From the NCBI GenBank assembly GCA_009692205.1, contig SHZR01000010.1, positions 1-64,000 of the forward strand: a DNA stretch of 64,000 bases, written 5' to 3'. Origin of the DNA: Gemmatimonadota bacterium. GTDB lineage: Bacteria; Gemmatimonadota; Gemmatimonadetes; Longimicrobiales; Gaopeijiaceae. The notes beneath the pieces were generated by a model that saw only the letters and a list, made by a program, of their open reading frames with translations, searched no databases and was not told where the DNA came from. A program made the translations under genes and the position numbers. Shown piece by piece: positions 41,697-49,668 of this stretch (position 1 is the stretch's first letter; each line of letters begins with the position of its first letter).

Positions 41697-44531
41697 CTAG
41701 GCCCGCGCGGCGCCCCGGCGCAGGGTCTCCGCGAGGTAGCGCCCCGTCGCGCTCTCCGGCACGCCGGCCACCGTCTCTGGCCTCCCCATGGCCACGACTT
41801 CCCCGCCCCGGCTCCCCGCACCTGGCCCCAGGTCGATCAGCCAGTCCGCAGCCCCGATCACGTCGAGGTTGTGCTCGATGACGAGCACCGTATTGCCGGC
41901 CTCCACCAGGCGGTCGAGCACGTCCATGAGGTTGGCCACGTCCTCCCCCGACAGGCCTGTGGTCGGCTCGTCCAGGATGTAGAGCTTCCGGCCCTTCTTG
42001 CCCGCCGCGCCGGCGAGCTCGCGCGCAATCTTCAGCCGCTGCGACTCGCCGCCGGACAGCGTGGTCGCCGGCTGGCCCAAGCGGAGGTAGCCGAGCCCCA
42101 CCTGCTGCAGATGCCAGAGCGCACGGCCCAGCTTCCGCTCGCGGATGAAGAAGCGGATGGCCTCGTCGACCGTGAGGTCGAGGACTTCGGATACGTTGCG
42201 TCCACGTACCTTCACGTCCAGCAGCTCGCGCTTGTAGCGCTTCCCGCCGCACGCGTCACAGGGGACGAACACGTCCGCCATGAAGACCATCTCGATCTCG
42301 ACCTGTCCGGCGCCGCCGCACTCCTCGCACCGACCCCCGGCCACGTTGAAGCTGAAGTGCCCCGGGCCGTATTTCCGTTCCCGCGCGAGCGGATGCTCCG
42401 CGAAGATCTTCCGGACCTCGTCCCACGCCTTCACGTACGTGACCGGATTGGAGCGCGGGGTTCGCCCGATCGGGGACTGGTCCACGAGCACGACCTCTTC
42501 AATGTGCGAGAGGCCCTCGAGCGCGTCGTACTCGCCGACAGCCTCCCCGAGGTGCTCCTTGGCCGTCGTGCGACCGGCCAGCTCGCGCTCCACGGCGCGG
42601 TAGAGCACGTCGTGGACGAGCGTCGACTTCCCCGAGCCCGAGACGCCACTCACCACGGTCAGCGTGCCGAGCGGAATGTCGATGTCGACGCCGCGCAGGT
42701 TGTGCTGGCGCGCACCCCGGAGGGTCAGGCACGCGCCGTCCACCTTGCGGCGGCGCGAGGTGACGCCCTCCGAGCGCCCCGACAAGTAGCGGCCGGTGGC
42801 GGTATCCGCCGCCTCCAACGCGGCCGGCGGGCCCTCGAACACGACCTGGCCTCCGTGCTCCCCCGAGCCCGGACCGAGCTCGACGACGTGGTCCGCGGAG
42901 CGGATCGCCTGCGGGTCGTGCTCGACGACGATCACGGTGTTGCCCGCGGCGCTGAGGCGCGCGAGCAGCGTCAGGAGCGCGGCGGTGTCTTTCGGGTGCA
43001 GCCCGACCGTGGGCTCGTCGAGCACGTACAGCGTATCCACGAGCGCCGCGCCCAGGGAATTGGCGAGGCTGATGCGCTGCGCCTCACCTCCGGAGAGCGA
43101 GCGCGTCTGCCGCGAGAGCGTCAGGTACCCGAGACCGACGTCCACCAGGAAGCCGACGCGCGCGCGCAGTTCGCGCAGGAGCGTCTCGGCGATCTCAGCT
43201 TCCATGGGCGTGAGCTCGACGCTCTCGATCCAGGAGCGGAGATCCTCGAGCGGCAGGTCGGAGATGGCGGCGATGGTCCGCTCGCCGACCCGCACCCTCA
43301 GGGCCTCCGCGCGTAGGCGCGCGCCGCCGCACTCGCGACAGCTGTTCGGGCTCTGGTACTGCCGGAGGAAGACGCGGATGTACTGCTTGTAGCGCTTCTT
43401 CTCCCTCGAAACGAGGAACGGAACGACACCCTTGAACCCCTTCGTGCCGTAGAGCACCGCGTCACGGAACGCCTCCGGGAGGGTCTCCCACGCGGCGTCG
43501 AACGGCACCTTCCGGGCTAAGGTGAACGCCTTCAGCCTCTCGCGCTCCTTCTTGTAGCGGGGCTTCGTCCACGGATCGACCGCGCCGTCCGCGATGGAGA
43601 GCGACGCGTTCGGGATGATCAACTCGGGGTCGTAGTCGAGCGTGGCGCCGAAGCCCGTGCAGAGCTTGCACGATCCGTAGGGGTTGTTGAACGAGAAGAG
43701 CGGCGGCCTCGGATCGGCGAAGGCGACGTCCGGATGTTCGGGGCAGCGGAACCGCTCCGTGAAGCAGAGGCGGGCAGGCACGCCCTTCGGAGGCTCGGCG
43801 ACTACCACCACCGCCTCGCCGTCCCCCTCGACGAAGCACGTCCCGAGCGAGTCCGCGAGACGTCCCGTCTCCTCGCGATCGACCTTCAGGCGATCGACGA
43901 TGACCAGGAGCTCTTTGGCCGAGGTGACGTCCACGCCGAGCGCCGCGATGTCGTCCGCCTCGGCGACGGATACGTCGAGCGCCACGCCGTCGGCCAGCAC
44001 CCGCACGAACCCCATCGCGCGGAGGTTCGAGATCACGAGCGCGTGCGTGACTCGCTCGCTCATCGGCAGCGGGAACGCAACCTGGATGCGCGTGCCACTC
44101 GGGAACGCGAGCACCTGGTCCACCGCCGAGGTCACCGTATCCGGACGCACGCGCCGGTCGCACTCCGGGCAATGCGTGTGGCCGACGCGAGACCAGAGCA
44201 GGCGCAGGTAGTCGTAGACCTCCGTCGCCGTCCCAACCGTGGACCGGCTCGTCTTGGTCGGGTTCTTCTGCTCGATCGCGACCGCGGGCGAGAGGCCGTC
44301 GAGCGAGTCGACAAGCGGCTTCTCCATGCGCTCGAGGAACTGCTTCGCGTACGTGGAGAGCGACTCGATGTAGCGCCGCTGGCCCTCGGCGTAGAGGGTG
44401 TCGAGCGCGAGCGAACTCTTGCCCGATCCGGAGGGGCCGGTGAGCACGGTCAGCCGACGCCTCGGGATGTCGAGGTCGATGCCCTTCAGGTTGTGCTGAC
44501 GGGCGCCTCGGATCCGGATGGCATCGAGCAT
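41697..44531 (-). CDS. uvrA: Excinuclease ABC subunit A
   Basis: The 944-residue ATPase finds bulky DNA lesions in nucleotide excision repair. It has both nucleotide-binding domains (Walker A GPSGSGKSSLA and GVSGSGKSTLV), two signature motifs LSGGEAQRI and LSGGESQRLKIARELAG, the first zinc site HCPECDRRV and the second CEECGGAGQ followed by CDACGGKRYKRE. ATG 44531 matches the family opening MLDAIRIRGARQHNLKG. An in-frame ATG at 44579 is less likely. Confidence 0.95.
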   Translation of the reverse strand: MLDAIRIRGARQHNLKGIDLDIPRRRLTVLTGPSGSGKSSLALDTLYAEGQRRYIESLSTYAKQFLERMEKPLVDSLDGLSPAVAIEQKNPTKTSRSTVGTATEVYDYLRLLWSRVGHTHCPECDRRVRPDTVTSAVDQVLAFPSGTRIQVAFPLPMSERVTHALVISNLRAMGFVRVLADGVALDVSVAEADDIAALGVDVTSAKELLVIVDRLKVDREETGRLADSLGTCFVEGDGEAVVVVAEPPKGVPARLCFTERFRCPEHPDVAFADPRPPLFSFNNPYGSCKLCTGFGATLDYDPELIIPNASLSIADGAVDPWTKPRYKKERERLKAFTLARKVPFDAAWETLPEAFRDAVLYGTKGFKGVVPFLVSREKKRYKQYIRVFLRQYQSPNSCRECGGARLRAEALRVRVGERTIAAISDLPLEDLRSWIESVELTPMEAEIAETLLRELRARVGFLVDVGLGYLTLSRQTRSLSGGEAQRISLANSLGAALVDTLYVLDEPTVGLHPKDTAALLTLLARLSAAGNTVIVVEHDPQAIRSADHVVELGPGSGEHGGQVVFEGPPAALEAADTATGRYLSGRSEGVTSRRRKVDGACLTLRGARQHNLRGVDIDIPLGTLTVVSGVSGSGKSTLVHDVLYRAVERELAGRTTAKEHLGEAVGEYDALEGLSHIEEVVLVDQSPIGRTPRSNPVTYVKAWDEVRKIFAEHPLARERKYGPGHFSFNVAGGRCEECGGAGQVEIEMVFMADVFVPCDACGGKRYKRELLDVKVRGRNVSEVLDLTVDEAIRFFIRERKLGRALWHLQQVGLGYLRLGQPATTLSGGESQRLKIARELAGAAGKKGRKLYILDEPTTGLSGEDVANLMDVLDRLVEAGNTVLVIEHNLDVIGAADWLIDLGPGAGSRGGEVVAMGRPETVAGVPESATGRYLAETLRRGAARA

Positions 44532-44652
44532 GGAGAGGATGATAAAGCAACGGGGTGCGTTCGAGGCCCGTGCGTCCATCGCACGGGCCCGCTCGAGGCA
44601 ACAAGGTCCAGGGCTGCCGCCGGCTACCGTTGGAGCGACAGGCCTGAGTGCA

Positions 44653-44689
44653 TATCATTTTGCTATCACTTCGCTACCTATGGGATAGG
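44653..44689 (+). promoter_or_regulatory. Putative autoregulatory operator of the toxin-antitoxin operon
   Basis: TATCATTT (44653) and TATCACTT (44664) are direct repeats 11 bp apart. The palindrome CCTAT-GGG-ATAGG (44677-44689) ends 2 nt before the antitoxin ATG. Ribbon-helix-helix antitoxins usually repress from such sites. Confidence 0.5.
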
Positions 44690-44691
44690 CC

Positions 44692-44934
44692 ATGGCCGAT
44701 GTCGCACTGAGGGGGGTCCCCGCGGAGGTCCATCGAGCGCTACGCGACGCTGCGGACCGGAATCACCGCAGCCTGAACGGAGAGATCCTCGCGAGGCTGG
44801 AGGCGTCGGTCCGCTCTGCGCCTACGGACGTCGTCGAGCTGCTGGCCCGCATCAAGGAGCGAGGCCGTCGCACGCAGCTCGCCTCGCTGAGTGACGTCGC
44901 TCTGCGTGAGCTCGAGAGCGCGGGGCGCGAGTGA
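44692..44934 (+). CDS. Arc/FitA-type ribbon-helix-helix antitoxin
   Basis: The 80-residue protein begins with a ribbon-helix-helix DNA-binding region (ADVALRGVPAEVHRALRDAA, then SLNGEILARLEASV) and has a C-terminal helix for toxin binding. It overlaps the PIN toxin gene as GTGA. It should neutralise the toxin and repress the operon. Confidence 0.85.
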   Translation: MADVALRGVPAEVHRALRDAADRNHRSLNGEILARLEASVRSAPTDVVELLARIKERGRRTQLASLSDVALRELESAGRE

Positions 44935-45329
44935 TCGTCGTCGACACCAACGTCATGGTGTACCTGCTGGCGGGAGAGGGGCCCCGCGCCGACCGCGCCG
45001 CCGATCTCCTGCTCCGCGATCCGGAGTGGGCCGCCCCGCCGATTCTGCTCGGCGAGCTGAGGAACGTCTTGGCGGGTTCCGTGCGACGGGGTCTGGTCGC
45101 GCTGCCCGACGCGTTGTCGATGCAGGACGATGCGGCGCTGATCCTCGGTGACCGGACGGCGGGCGTCGACGGGGCCGCCGTGCTGCGAGCCGCGCTCGAC
45201 CTGGGGCTGAGCGCCTATGACGCTGAGTTCGTCGTGCTCGCCAGGACGCTCGGCGTCGCGCTAATCACGGAAGATCGCGAGGTGCTTCTGGCCGCCGGAG
45301 ATGTTGCGGTGCGCCTTAGCGACGACTGA
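44931..45329 (+). CDS. VapC-type PIN-domain toxin
   Basis: The 132-residue PIN ribonuclease has its acidic residues at D5 (VVDTNV), E42 (LLGELRN), D97 (YDAEF) and D115 (TEDRE). VapC toxins cleave tRNA or rRNA. GTG 44931 is translationally coupled to the antitoxin. Confidence 0.9.
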   Translation: MIVVDTNVMVYLLAGEGPRADRAADLLLRDPEWAAPPILLGELRNVLAGSVRRGLVALPDALSMQDDAALILGDRTAGVDGAAVLRAALDLGLSAYDAEFVVLARTLGVALITEDREVLLAAGDVAVRLSDD

Positions 45330-45377
45330 GAACGGAAGCCACATTCGGCTCATCCCCACCCCACCGAGACCACACCC

Positions 45378-45869
45378 ATGAGCAAGCTCAACGAGCGCCT
45401 GACCCTGATCGCCAACCTATCCGTGGTCGCGGGCGTGATCTTCCTCGCGACCGAGATGCGCCAGAACACGCGGGCCATCCGGGCGCAGACGCGGGATGCC
45501 GTCACGGCAAAGCAGATGGAGTACCTGGGGTGGCTCGCGACGAGCCCGGAGCTGGCCGCGGCGCTCGGCCAGAGCGAGACCACAAAGTATGACAGCCTGA
45601 CCAGCGAAGCGCGTTTGCACCTGATCGGCTACACCATAGGCCAGCTGCGCGAGGGGGAGAACAGCTTCTATCAGTACGAGAACGGGCTGTTCGGGGAGGA
45701 GGAGCTCGGTACGCGAAGCTGGGCGTGGAGATACAACCTGATCGACAACCCGACTTCCATCGCCTACCGGCGCGTCTGGGAGACTTACCGGGAGGGCTTC
45801 ACCCCCCGCTTCCGGGCCGAGATCGACCGCATCGTGGCGGACGCGGAGGGCGGAGCGGCTCCGCGCTGA
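45378..45869 (+). CDS. Hypothetical protein with one N-terminal membrane helix
   Basis: The 163-residue protein starts with KLNERLTLIANLSVVAGVIFL (membrane helix about residues 8-25), followed by a helical soluble domain containing EMRQNTRAIRAQTRDAV. This family is common in marine and environmental bacteria and has no known function. A run of CCCACC-rich sequence, but no clear ribosome site, precedes the ATG. Confidence 0.75.
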   Translation: MSKLNERLTLIANLSVVAGVIFLATEMRQNTRAIRAQTRDAVTAKQMEYLGWLATSPELAAALGQSETTKYDSLTSEARLHLIGYTIGQLREGENSFYQYENGLFGEEELGTRSWAWRYNLIDNPTSIAYRRVWETYREGFTPRFRAEIDRIVADAEGGAAPR

Positions 45870-45934
45870 TCCTTCGTGGCCGCCTCGCGATGTCTGCACA
45901 ACGGATCGGGCGGGAAGGCTGTCCTCTCCCTACG

Positions 45935-46002
45935 CGTAGGTCTCGTGGAACCGCCGGCCGGGTGAAATCGTAGGTCCGGTCAGTTGGAACCGGCGGCCGG
46001 TT
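45935..46002 (+). repeat. Imperfect direct repeat upstream of a secreted-protein gene
   Basis: CGTAGGTC occurs at 45935-45942 and 45969-45976. TGGAACCGCCGGCCGGGT (45946-45963) recurs as TGGAACCGGCGGCCGGTT (45985-46002), 16 of 18 identical. The second copy contains the palindrome AACCGG-CGG-CCGGTT. The repeats could be operator sites for the gene at 46072, or a simple local duplication. Confidence 0.55.
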
Positions 46003-46071
46003 GGCGGGGTCGTCTAATGAGGGCTCGCCCTGGGAATTGCGCGGTCGAGCCGGTTCACCAAGGAGAAGCGA

Positions 46072-47106
46072 ATGTTTCGGTTGTTCAGGCCCCTCGCGGG
46101 TCTCGCGGTCGTGTTCGCCGCTTTGGCTCCCCTGCCCGCCGCATCACAGGACTGGACGCGGCGGGAGTTTCCGCTGGCGCCCCCCAACTCGCACGACAAC
46201 TTCGTCGCGCCGTTCTTCGACGGTTTCGTCGAGAACGAGGACGGCTCGCACACGTTTTCATTCGGCTTCCTGAATCGGAACGAAGCGGATCTGATCGAGA
46301 TCCCGCTCGGACCCAACAATTACATCGAACCGGCCCAGTTCGACGGGGGGCAGCCGACATCGTTCCCGGTCGTTTCATACGGCGGATTCGGCGGACCTCG
46401 CGAGCGAGGCGTCTTCGGCGTCACGGTCCCCGCGGACTACGAAGGAGACGTCTGGTGGACGTTGATCACAGACGGATACGAGACGCGCGTTCCCGGACGC
46501 GTGAACTCGCCCGGTCTACTCCTGAAGGGCGCGTACAAGCTCAGCTTGTCGCCGCAGGCGGAAGGCTCGATGCGGCCTTCGATTCGCTTCACGAGGGACG
46601 GCCCCGAGGGGATCGGCGTCGTGGGTATCCGTAGGTCCGAGAGGCTCACCACCAAGGTGGGCCAGCCGGTCGAGGTTCAGTTCTGGGCCTTCGATCGCGG
46701 CGATCGAGAGCTCAAGGACGTCAACATGACGCTCTGGAAGCACCAGGGACCGGTGGGCGCCCCGATCGCCTTCGAGTCGCGGGTGGACAGCCTCACGCTG
46801 CCGGGCGGAGGCCGCGGCCCCCCCCCTCCGGGCGCCGCGGGAGCTCCGCCCGCTGCGGGAGCGCCGGCAGGACGTGGCGGCGGCAGAGGTCGTGTCCAGG
46901 CTCCTGGCCCCGTAGATCAGGGCCAGTCCATTCGTCTTCCGATCACGGGGCCGAACGCCAATACCGGCCGGTTTGCGGCCACGTTCGCTACCCCCGGGGA
47001 ATACGTGATCCGTATCCGGGTCGACAACTTCACCACGGGGGACAGCGCCCCGGGGAACCAGTGCTGCTGGTCCAACGGCTATGTCGCGGTAAGTGTCACA
47101 CAGTAG
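46072..47106 (+). CDS. Secreted protein of unknown function with a Gly/Pro-rich linker
   Basis: The 344-residue protein has a signal peptide ending PAASQ near residue 26, a beta-rich body, a low-complexity linker of Gly, Ala, Pro and Arg (about residues 244-283) and a C-terminal beta-sandwich-like segment with a CC pair (GNQCCWSNGY). It is 40 nt upstream of the haem-copper protein gene and probably co-transcribed. No family is recognised. Confidence 0.7.
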   Translation: MFRLFRPLAGLAVVFAALAPLPAASQDWTRREFPLAPPNSHDNFVAPFFDGFVENEDGSHTFSFGFLNRNEADLIEIPLGPNNYIEPAQFDGGQPTSFPVVSYGGFGGPRERGVFGVTVPADYEGDVWWTLITDGYETRVPGRVNSPGLLLKGAYKLSLSPQAEGSMRPSIRFTRDGPEGIGVVGIRRSERLTTKVGQPVEVQFWAFDRGDRELKDVNMTLWKHQGPVGAPIAFESRVDSLTLPGGGRGPPPPGAAGAPPAAGAPAGRGGGRGRVQAPGPVDQGQSIRLPITGPNANTGRFAATFATPGEYVIRIRVDNFTTGDSAPGNQCCWSNGYVAVSVTQ

Positions 47107-47146
47107 ATTGGATGTTCCACGGGGTCACTTCAGTAGGGAGCGGACC

Positions 47147-48502
47147 ATGCAGCTCGTATCGATCGATCGCCTGATCACACGGGTGGTGATGTCGGGCACT
47201 CTCGCGGTGCTCGCCACGTTCACACCTGGCCAGGTGACGGCGCAGCAGAGCGCGGCACGATTCGCCGCCGTGGCGCCGATTGAGCGCGAGGTGACCTTCG
47301 CGGGTGACGTCGCGGAGATCCTCCAGCAGAACTGCCAGGTCTGCCATCAGCCCGGTGGCATCGGGCCGATGTCCCTTCTGACCTATCAGGAGGCGCGGCG
47401 CTGGGCGGCCCGGATCAAGACCCAGGTCGAGCAGCGTGAGATGCCGCCTTATCAGTACGACACCGACGTCGGCATTCAGGACCTCAAGTACGATCCGCGC
47501 CTCAGCGAGCAGGACATCCAGACGATCGCCGCGTGGGTGGAACAGGGGGCGCCGGAAGGTGACCCGGCCCTCGCGCCGCCGCCCGTTGTATGGCCCGATC
47601 CGACCCGGTTTCGCATGGCGGATCAGTTCGGACCGCCCGACGTGATCGTCCGTTCCGATCCCTACACCGTCCCGGCGGGCGGTCAGGACCGGTGGTGGCA
47701 GCCTGTCGTAGATACCGGCATCACGGGGAACCGCTGCATCCGCGCGATCGAGACGAAGCCGTCCGTGGCGGGCCGCTCGGTCACGCATCACGCGAACTCC
47801 AGCTGGCGCGGGGCCGAAGCGGGCGGCGGGGGACAGCTCTCGGAGTACGCGCTCGGGAAGATCGGTGAGATCATCCCGGAGGGGGCCTGCCGTACCGCAC
47901 CCGCCAACGGTCAGGTGGCGTTCGACATCCACTATTGGCCGAAAGACGTCGAGGTAGCCAACGACCAGGTGGAGATCGGCATTTGGTTCTACCCTGAGGA
48001 CTACACGGGGGCGTATCGCCAGAACCTTACGCTGTACTTCCTCAACGGCGGCCGCGGCTTCGACATCGCCCCGCACGGCACCCTGATGACGCAGGGCTTC
48101 CATCAGTTCAACACGCCGGTCCGGATCGACAGCTGGCAGCCGCACGGCCACACCCGGCTCGTGGCGATGTCCATGCAGATCCTCCGCGCGAATGGCCGGA
48201 CGGAGAACGTCAGCATGGTCTCCAACTGGAGCGCGCTCTGGCACCACAGCCACATCTACGCGGATGACGCGGCGCCGCTCCTGAACGTCGGCGACAAGCT
48301 TCTGTTGACCGGGTGGTACGACAACACGGAGAACAACAAATACAATCCCGATCCGGACCAGTGGGTCAGCATCGGCGACCGGACCGCGGACGAGATGTCC
48401 CACGCCTGGATCGCGGTCACCCACCTGGACGAAGAGGGCTACCAGGAGATCGTCGAGCAGCGTGCAGCAAGACGCCGGCTCGCGAGCGAGCAGCAGGACT
48501 AA
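47147..48502 (+). CDS. Secreted cytochrome c / copper monooxygenase-like protein
   Basis: The 451-residue protein has a signal peptide and a cytochrome c domain (haem motif CQVCH, C63-H67). Its C-terminal half resembles the copper type II ascorbate-dependent monooxygenase (PHM-like) fold, with candidate copper ligands in THHANSSW, DIHYWP, QPHGHTR and WHHSHIY. Environmental bacteria have many such proteins with no proven substrate. ATG 47147 has GGGAG upstream and starts the signal. An upstream in-frame start lies inside the previous gene. Confidence 0.8.
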   Translation: MQLVSIDRLITRVVMSGTLAVLATFTPGQVTAQQSAARFAAVAPIEREVTFAGDVAEILQQNCQVCHQPGGIGPMSLLTYQEARRWAARIKTQVEQREMPPYQYDTDVGIQDLKYDPRLSEQDIQTIAAWVEQGAPEGDPALAPPPVVWPDPTRFRMADQFGPPDVIVRSDPYTVPAGGQDRWWQPVVDTGITGNRCIRAIETKPSVAGRSVTHHANSSWRGAEAGGGGQLSEYALGKIGEIIPEGACRTAPANGQVAFDIHYWPKDVEVANDQVEIGIWFYPEDYTGAYRQNLTLYFLNGGRGFDIAPHGTLMTQGFHQFNTPVRIDSWQPHGHTRLVAMSMQILRANGRTENVSMVSNWSALWHHSHIYADDAAPLLNVGDKLLLTGWYDNTENNKYNPDPDQWVSIGDRTADEMSHAWIAVTHLDEEGYQEIVEQRAARRRLASEQQD

Positions 48503-48524
48503 CGCTCAGCAGGTAGAAGGACAC

Positions 48525-48560
48525 GAGCCGCGGGCGGGTCGAAAGACCAGCCCGCGGCTC
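48525..48560 (+). terminator. Hairpin with GAAA tetraloop after the haem-copper gene
   Basis: GAGCCGCGGGC (48525-48535) pairs with GCCCGCGGCTC (48550-48560), and GGTC-GAAA-GACC closes the top, giving about 15 bp capped by a GNRA loop. No T-tract follows, so termination efficiency is uncertain. Confidence 0.6.
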
Positions 48561-48563
48561 GAT

Positions 48564-48597
48564 GCTTTGGGGCACGTCAGCCTTGACGCCCCAAAGC
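48564..48597 (+). other. Second hairpin / inverted repeat overlapping the his promoter region
   Basis: GCTTTGGGG (48564-48572) pairs with CCCCAAAGC (48589-48597), and CGTCA (48575-48579) with TGACG (48584-48588). It overlaps the likely his -35 box. It may be a terminator for the upstream gene or an operator. Confidence 0.5.
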
Positions 48598-48611
48598 CCC
48601 CACCGCAACTT
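48583..48611 (+). promoter_or_regulatory. Candidate his operon promoter
   Basis: TTGACG (48583-48588), a 17-bp spacer and CAACTT (48606-48611) would start transcription a few nt before the leader-peptide ATG at 48621. The -10 is weak and the true start could lie further upstream. Confidence 0.4.
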
Positions 48612-48620
48612 GGGCGTCCT

Positions 48621-48698
48621 ATGAACACTAGGATCCACGTCCGGCACCATCATCATCACGCGGCCCACACGGGTTGCGGAAAGGTCGTGCGCGCTTAG
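48621..48698 (+). CDS. hisL: his operon leader peptide
   Basis: The 25-codon frame has seven histidines: residue 6, a run of five at 9-13, and residue 16. It ends with TAG at 48696-48698. It stands about 100 nt before hisG and is followed by a terminator with a T8 tract. Stalling at the His run when charged tRNA-His is scarce would control that terminator. The ATG has no Shine-Dalgarno sequence, so it may be read from a near-leaderless mRNA. Confidence 0.88.
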   Translation: MNTRIHVRHHHHHAAHTGCGKVVRA

Positions 48699-48736
48699 GA
48701 CGTAGAATCCCAGAGCAGGCACCCACCGCGGCCCGT
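48669..48736 (+). promoter_or_regulatory. his antiterminator pairing
   Basis: ACGGGTTGCGG (48669-48679, leader codons 17-20) is complementary over 11 bp, with two G-U pairs, to CCGCGGCCCGT (48726-48736). That second segment is the left arm of the terminator, so the two structures exclude each other. A ribosome stalled on His9-His12 would leave 48669-48679 free. Confidence 0.7.
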
Positions 48737-48760
48737 CAGAGACGGGGCGCGGTTTTTTTT
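48726..48760 (+). terminator. his attenuator terminator
   Basis: CCGCGGCCCGTC (48726-48737) and GACGGGGCGCGG (48741-48752) pair with one central G-G mismatch around the loop AGA, and T8 follows at 48753-48760. It lies between the leader peptide and hisG, where it can stop transcription before the operon. Confidence 0.88.
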
Positions 48761-48795
48761 CGCAGTCGACGAAACGACGAGAAGGACGAAACCTG

Positions 48796-49668
48796 ATGAC
48801 TAGACCGATGCGTATCGCACTCCCGAGCAAGGGACGCCTCTCCGAGCGGGCGCTGCAGCTCTTGGAGCTGGCGGGGCTACGACCGGCGTTCGCGGCCGAA
48901 CGCGCTTTGGTAGCGTCCTTGGGCGAGGGCTTCGAGGCAATCTTCGTCCGCGCCCAGGACATTCCCGAGTACGTCGCAGACGGGGCGGCCGAGCTCGGGG
49001 TCACGGGCGCCGACTGCGTCGCAGAGAGCGGGCGTGAGGTCACCGAGATCCTCGATCTCGGCTTCGGCCGGTGCAGGCTCGTCGTCGCGGCGAAGGACGA
49101 GTCGGACGTACGCTCCGCGAAGCAGTTGCCGGCGGGCACGCGCGTGGCGACGTCGTTCCCTCGCTGCGCGACCCGGCACTTCGAGACCCTCGGCATCCCG
49201 ATCCGGATCGCGCCCGTGAGCGGCGCCACCGAGATCGCGCCGCACCTCGGCGTCGCGGACGTGATCGTGGACCTGACGTCCACGGGCTCGACCCTCAAGG
49301 TGAACGGCCTCCGGGAGATCGGCACCGTGCTCGAGTCGACCGCCCGCCTGGTGGGGAACGCCGCCGCCCTCGTGGACAAGAAGACCCGCCCGCTCATCGA
49401 GGAAGTCGCGACCGGGCTCGAGTCCGTGATCCGGGCGCAAGAAAAGCGCTATCTGATGGCCAACGTGCCCAAGGCCAAGCTCGACGAAGTCCGGGCGGTG
49501 ATCCCCGGACTCTCGGGTCCGACCATTGTCGAGGTGCTCGACTCGGGCACATGGGTGGCGGCACACGCGGTGGTCGATGCGGACGCGGTCTACCAGACGA
49601 TCGCGAAGCTCAAGGCGCTCGGCGCGCAGGGCATCCTCGTCACGCGCATCGAGAGGCTCATGCCGTGA
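48796..49668 (+). CDS. hisG: ATP phosphoribosyltransferase (long form)
   Basis: The 290-residue enzyme starts histidine synthesis from PRPP and ATP. It has the catalytic core (MRIALPSKGRLSERA, VTGADCVAE, ATSFPRCATRHFE, DLTSTGSTLKVNGL) and the C-terminal regulatory domain (about residues 215-290) that binds histidine for feedback inhibition, so no HisZ is needed. It follows the attenuator by 35 nt and overlaps hisD as GTGA. Confidence 0.95.
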   Translation: MTRPMRIALPSKGRLSERALQLLELAGLRPAFAAERALVASLGEGFEAIFVRAQDIPEYVADGAAELGVTGADCVAESGREVTEILDLGFGRCRLVVAAKDESDVRSAKQLPAGTRVATSFPRCATRHFETLGIPIRIAPVSGATEIAPHLGVADVIVDLTSTGSTLKVNGLREIGTVLESTARLVGNAAALVDKKTRPLIEEVATGLESVIRAQEKRYLMANVPKAKLDEVRAVIPGLSGPTIVEVLDSGTWVAAHAVVDADAVYQTIAKLKALGAQGILVTRIERLMP

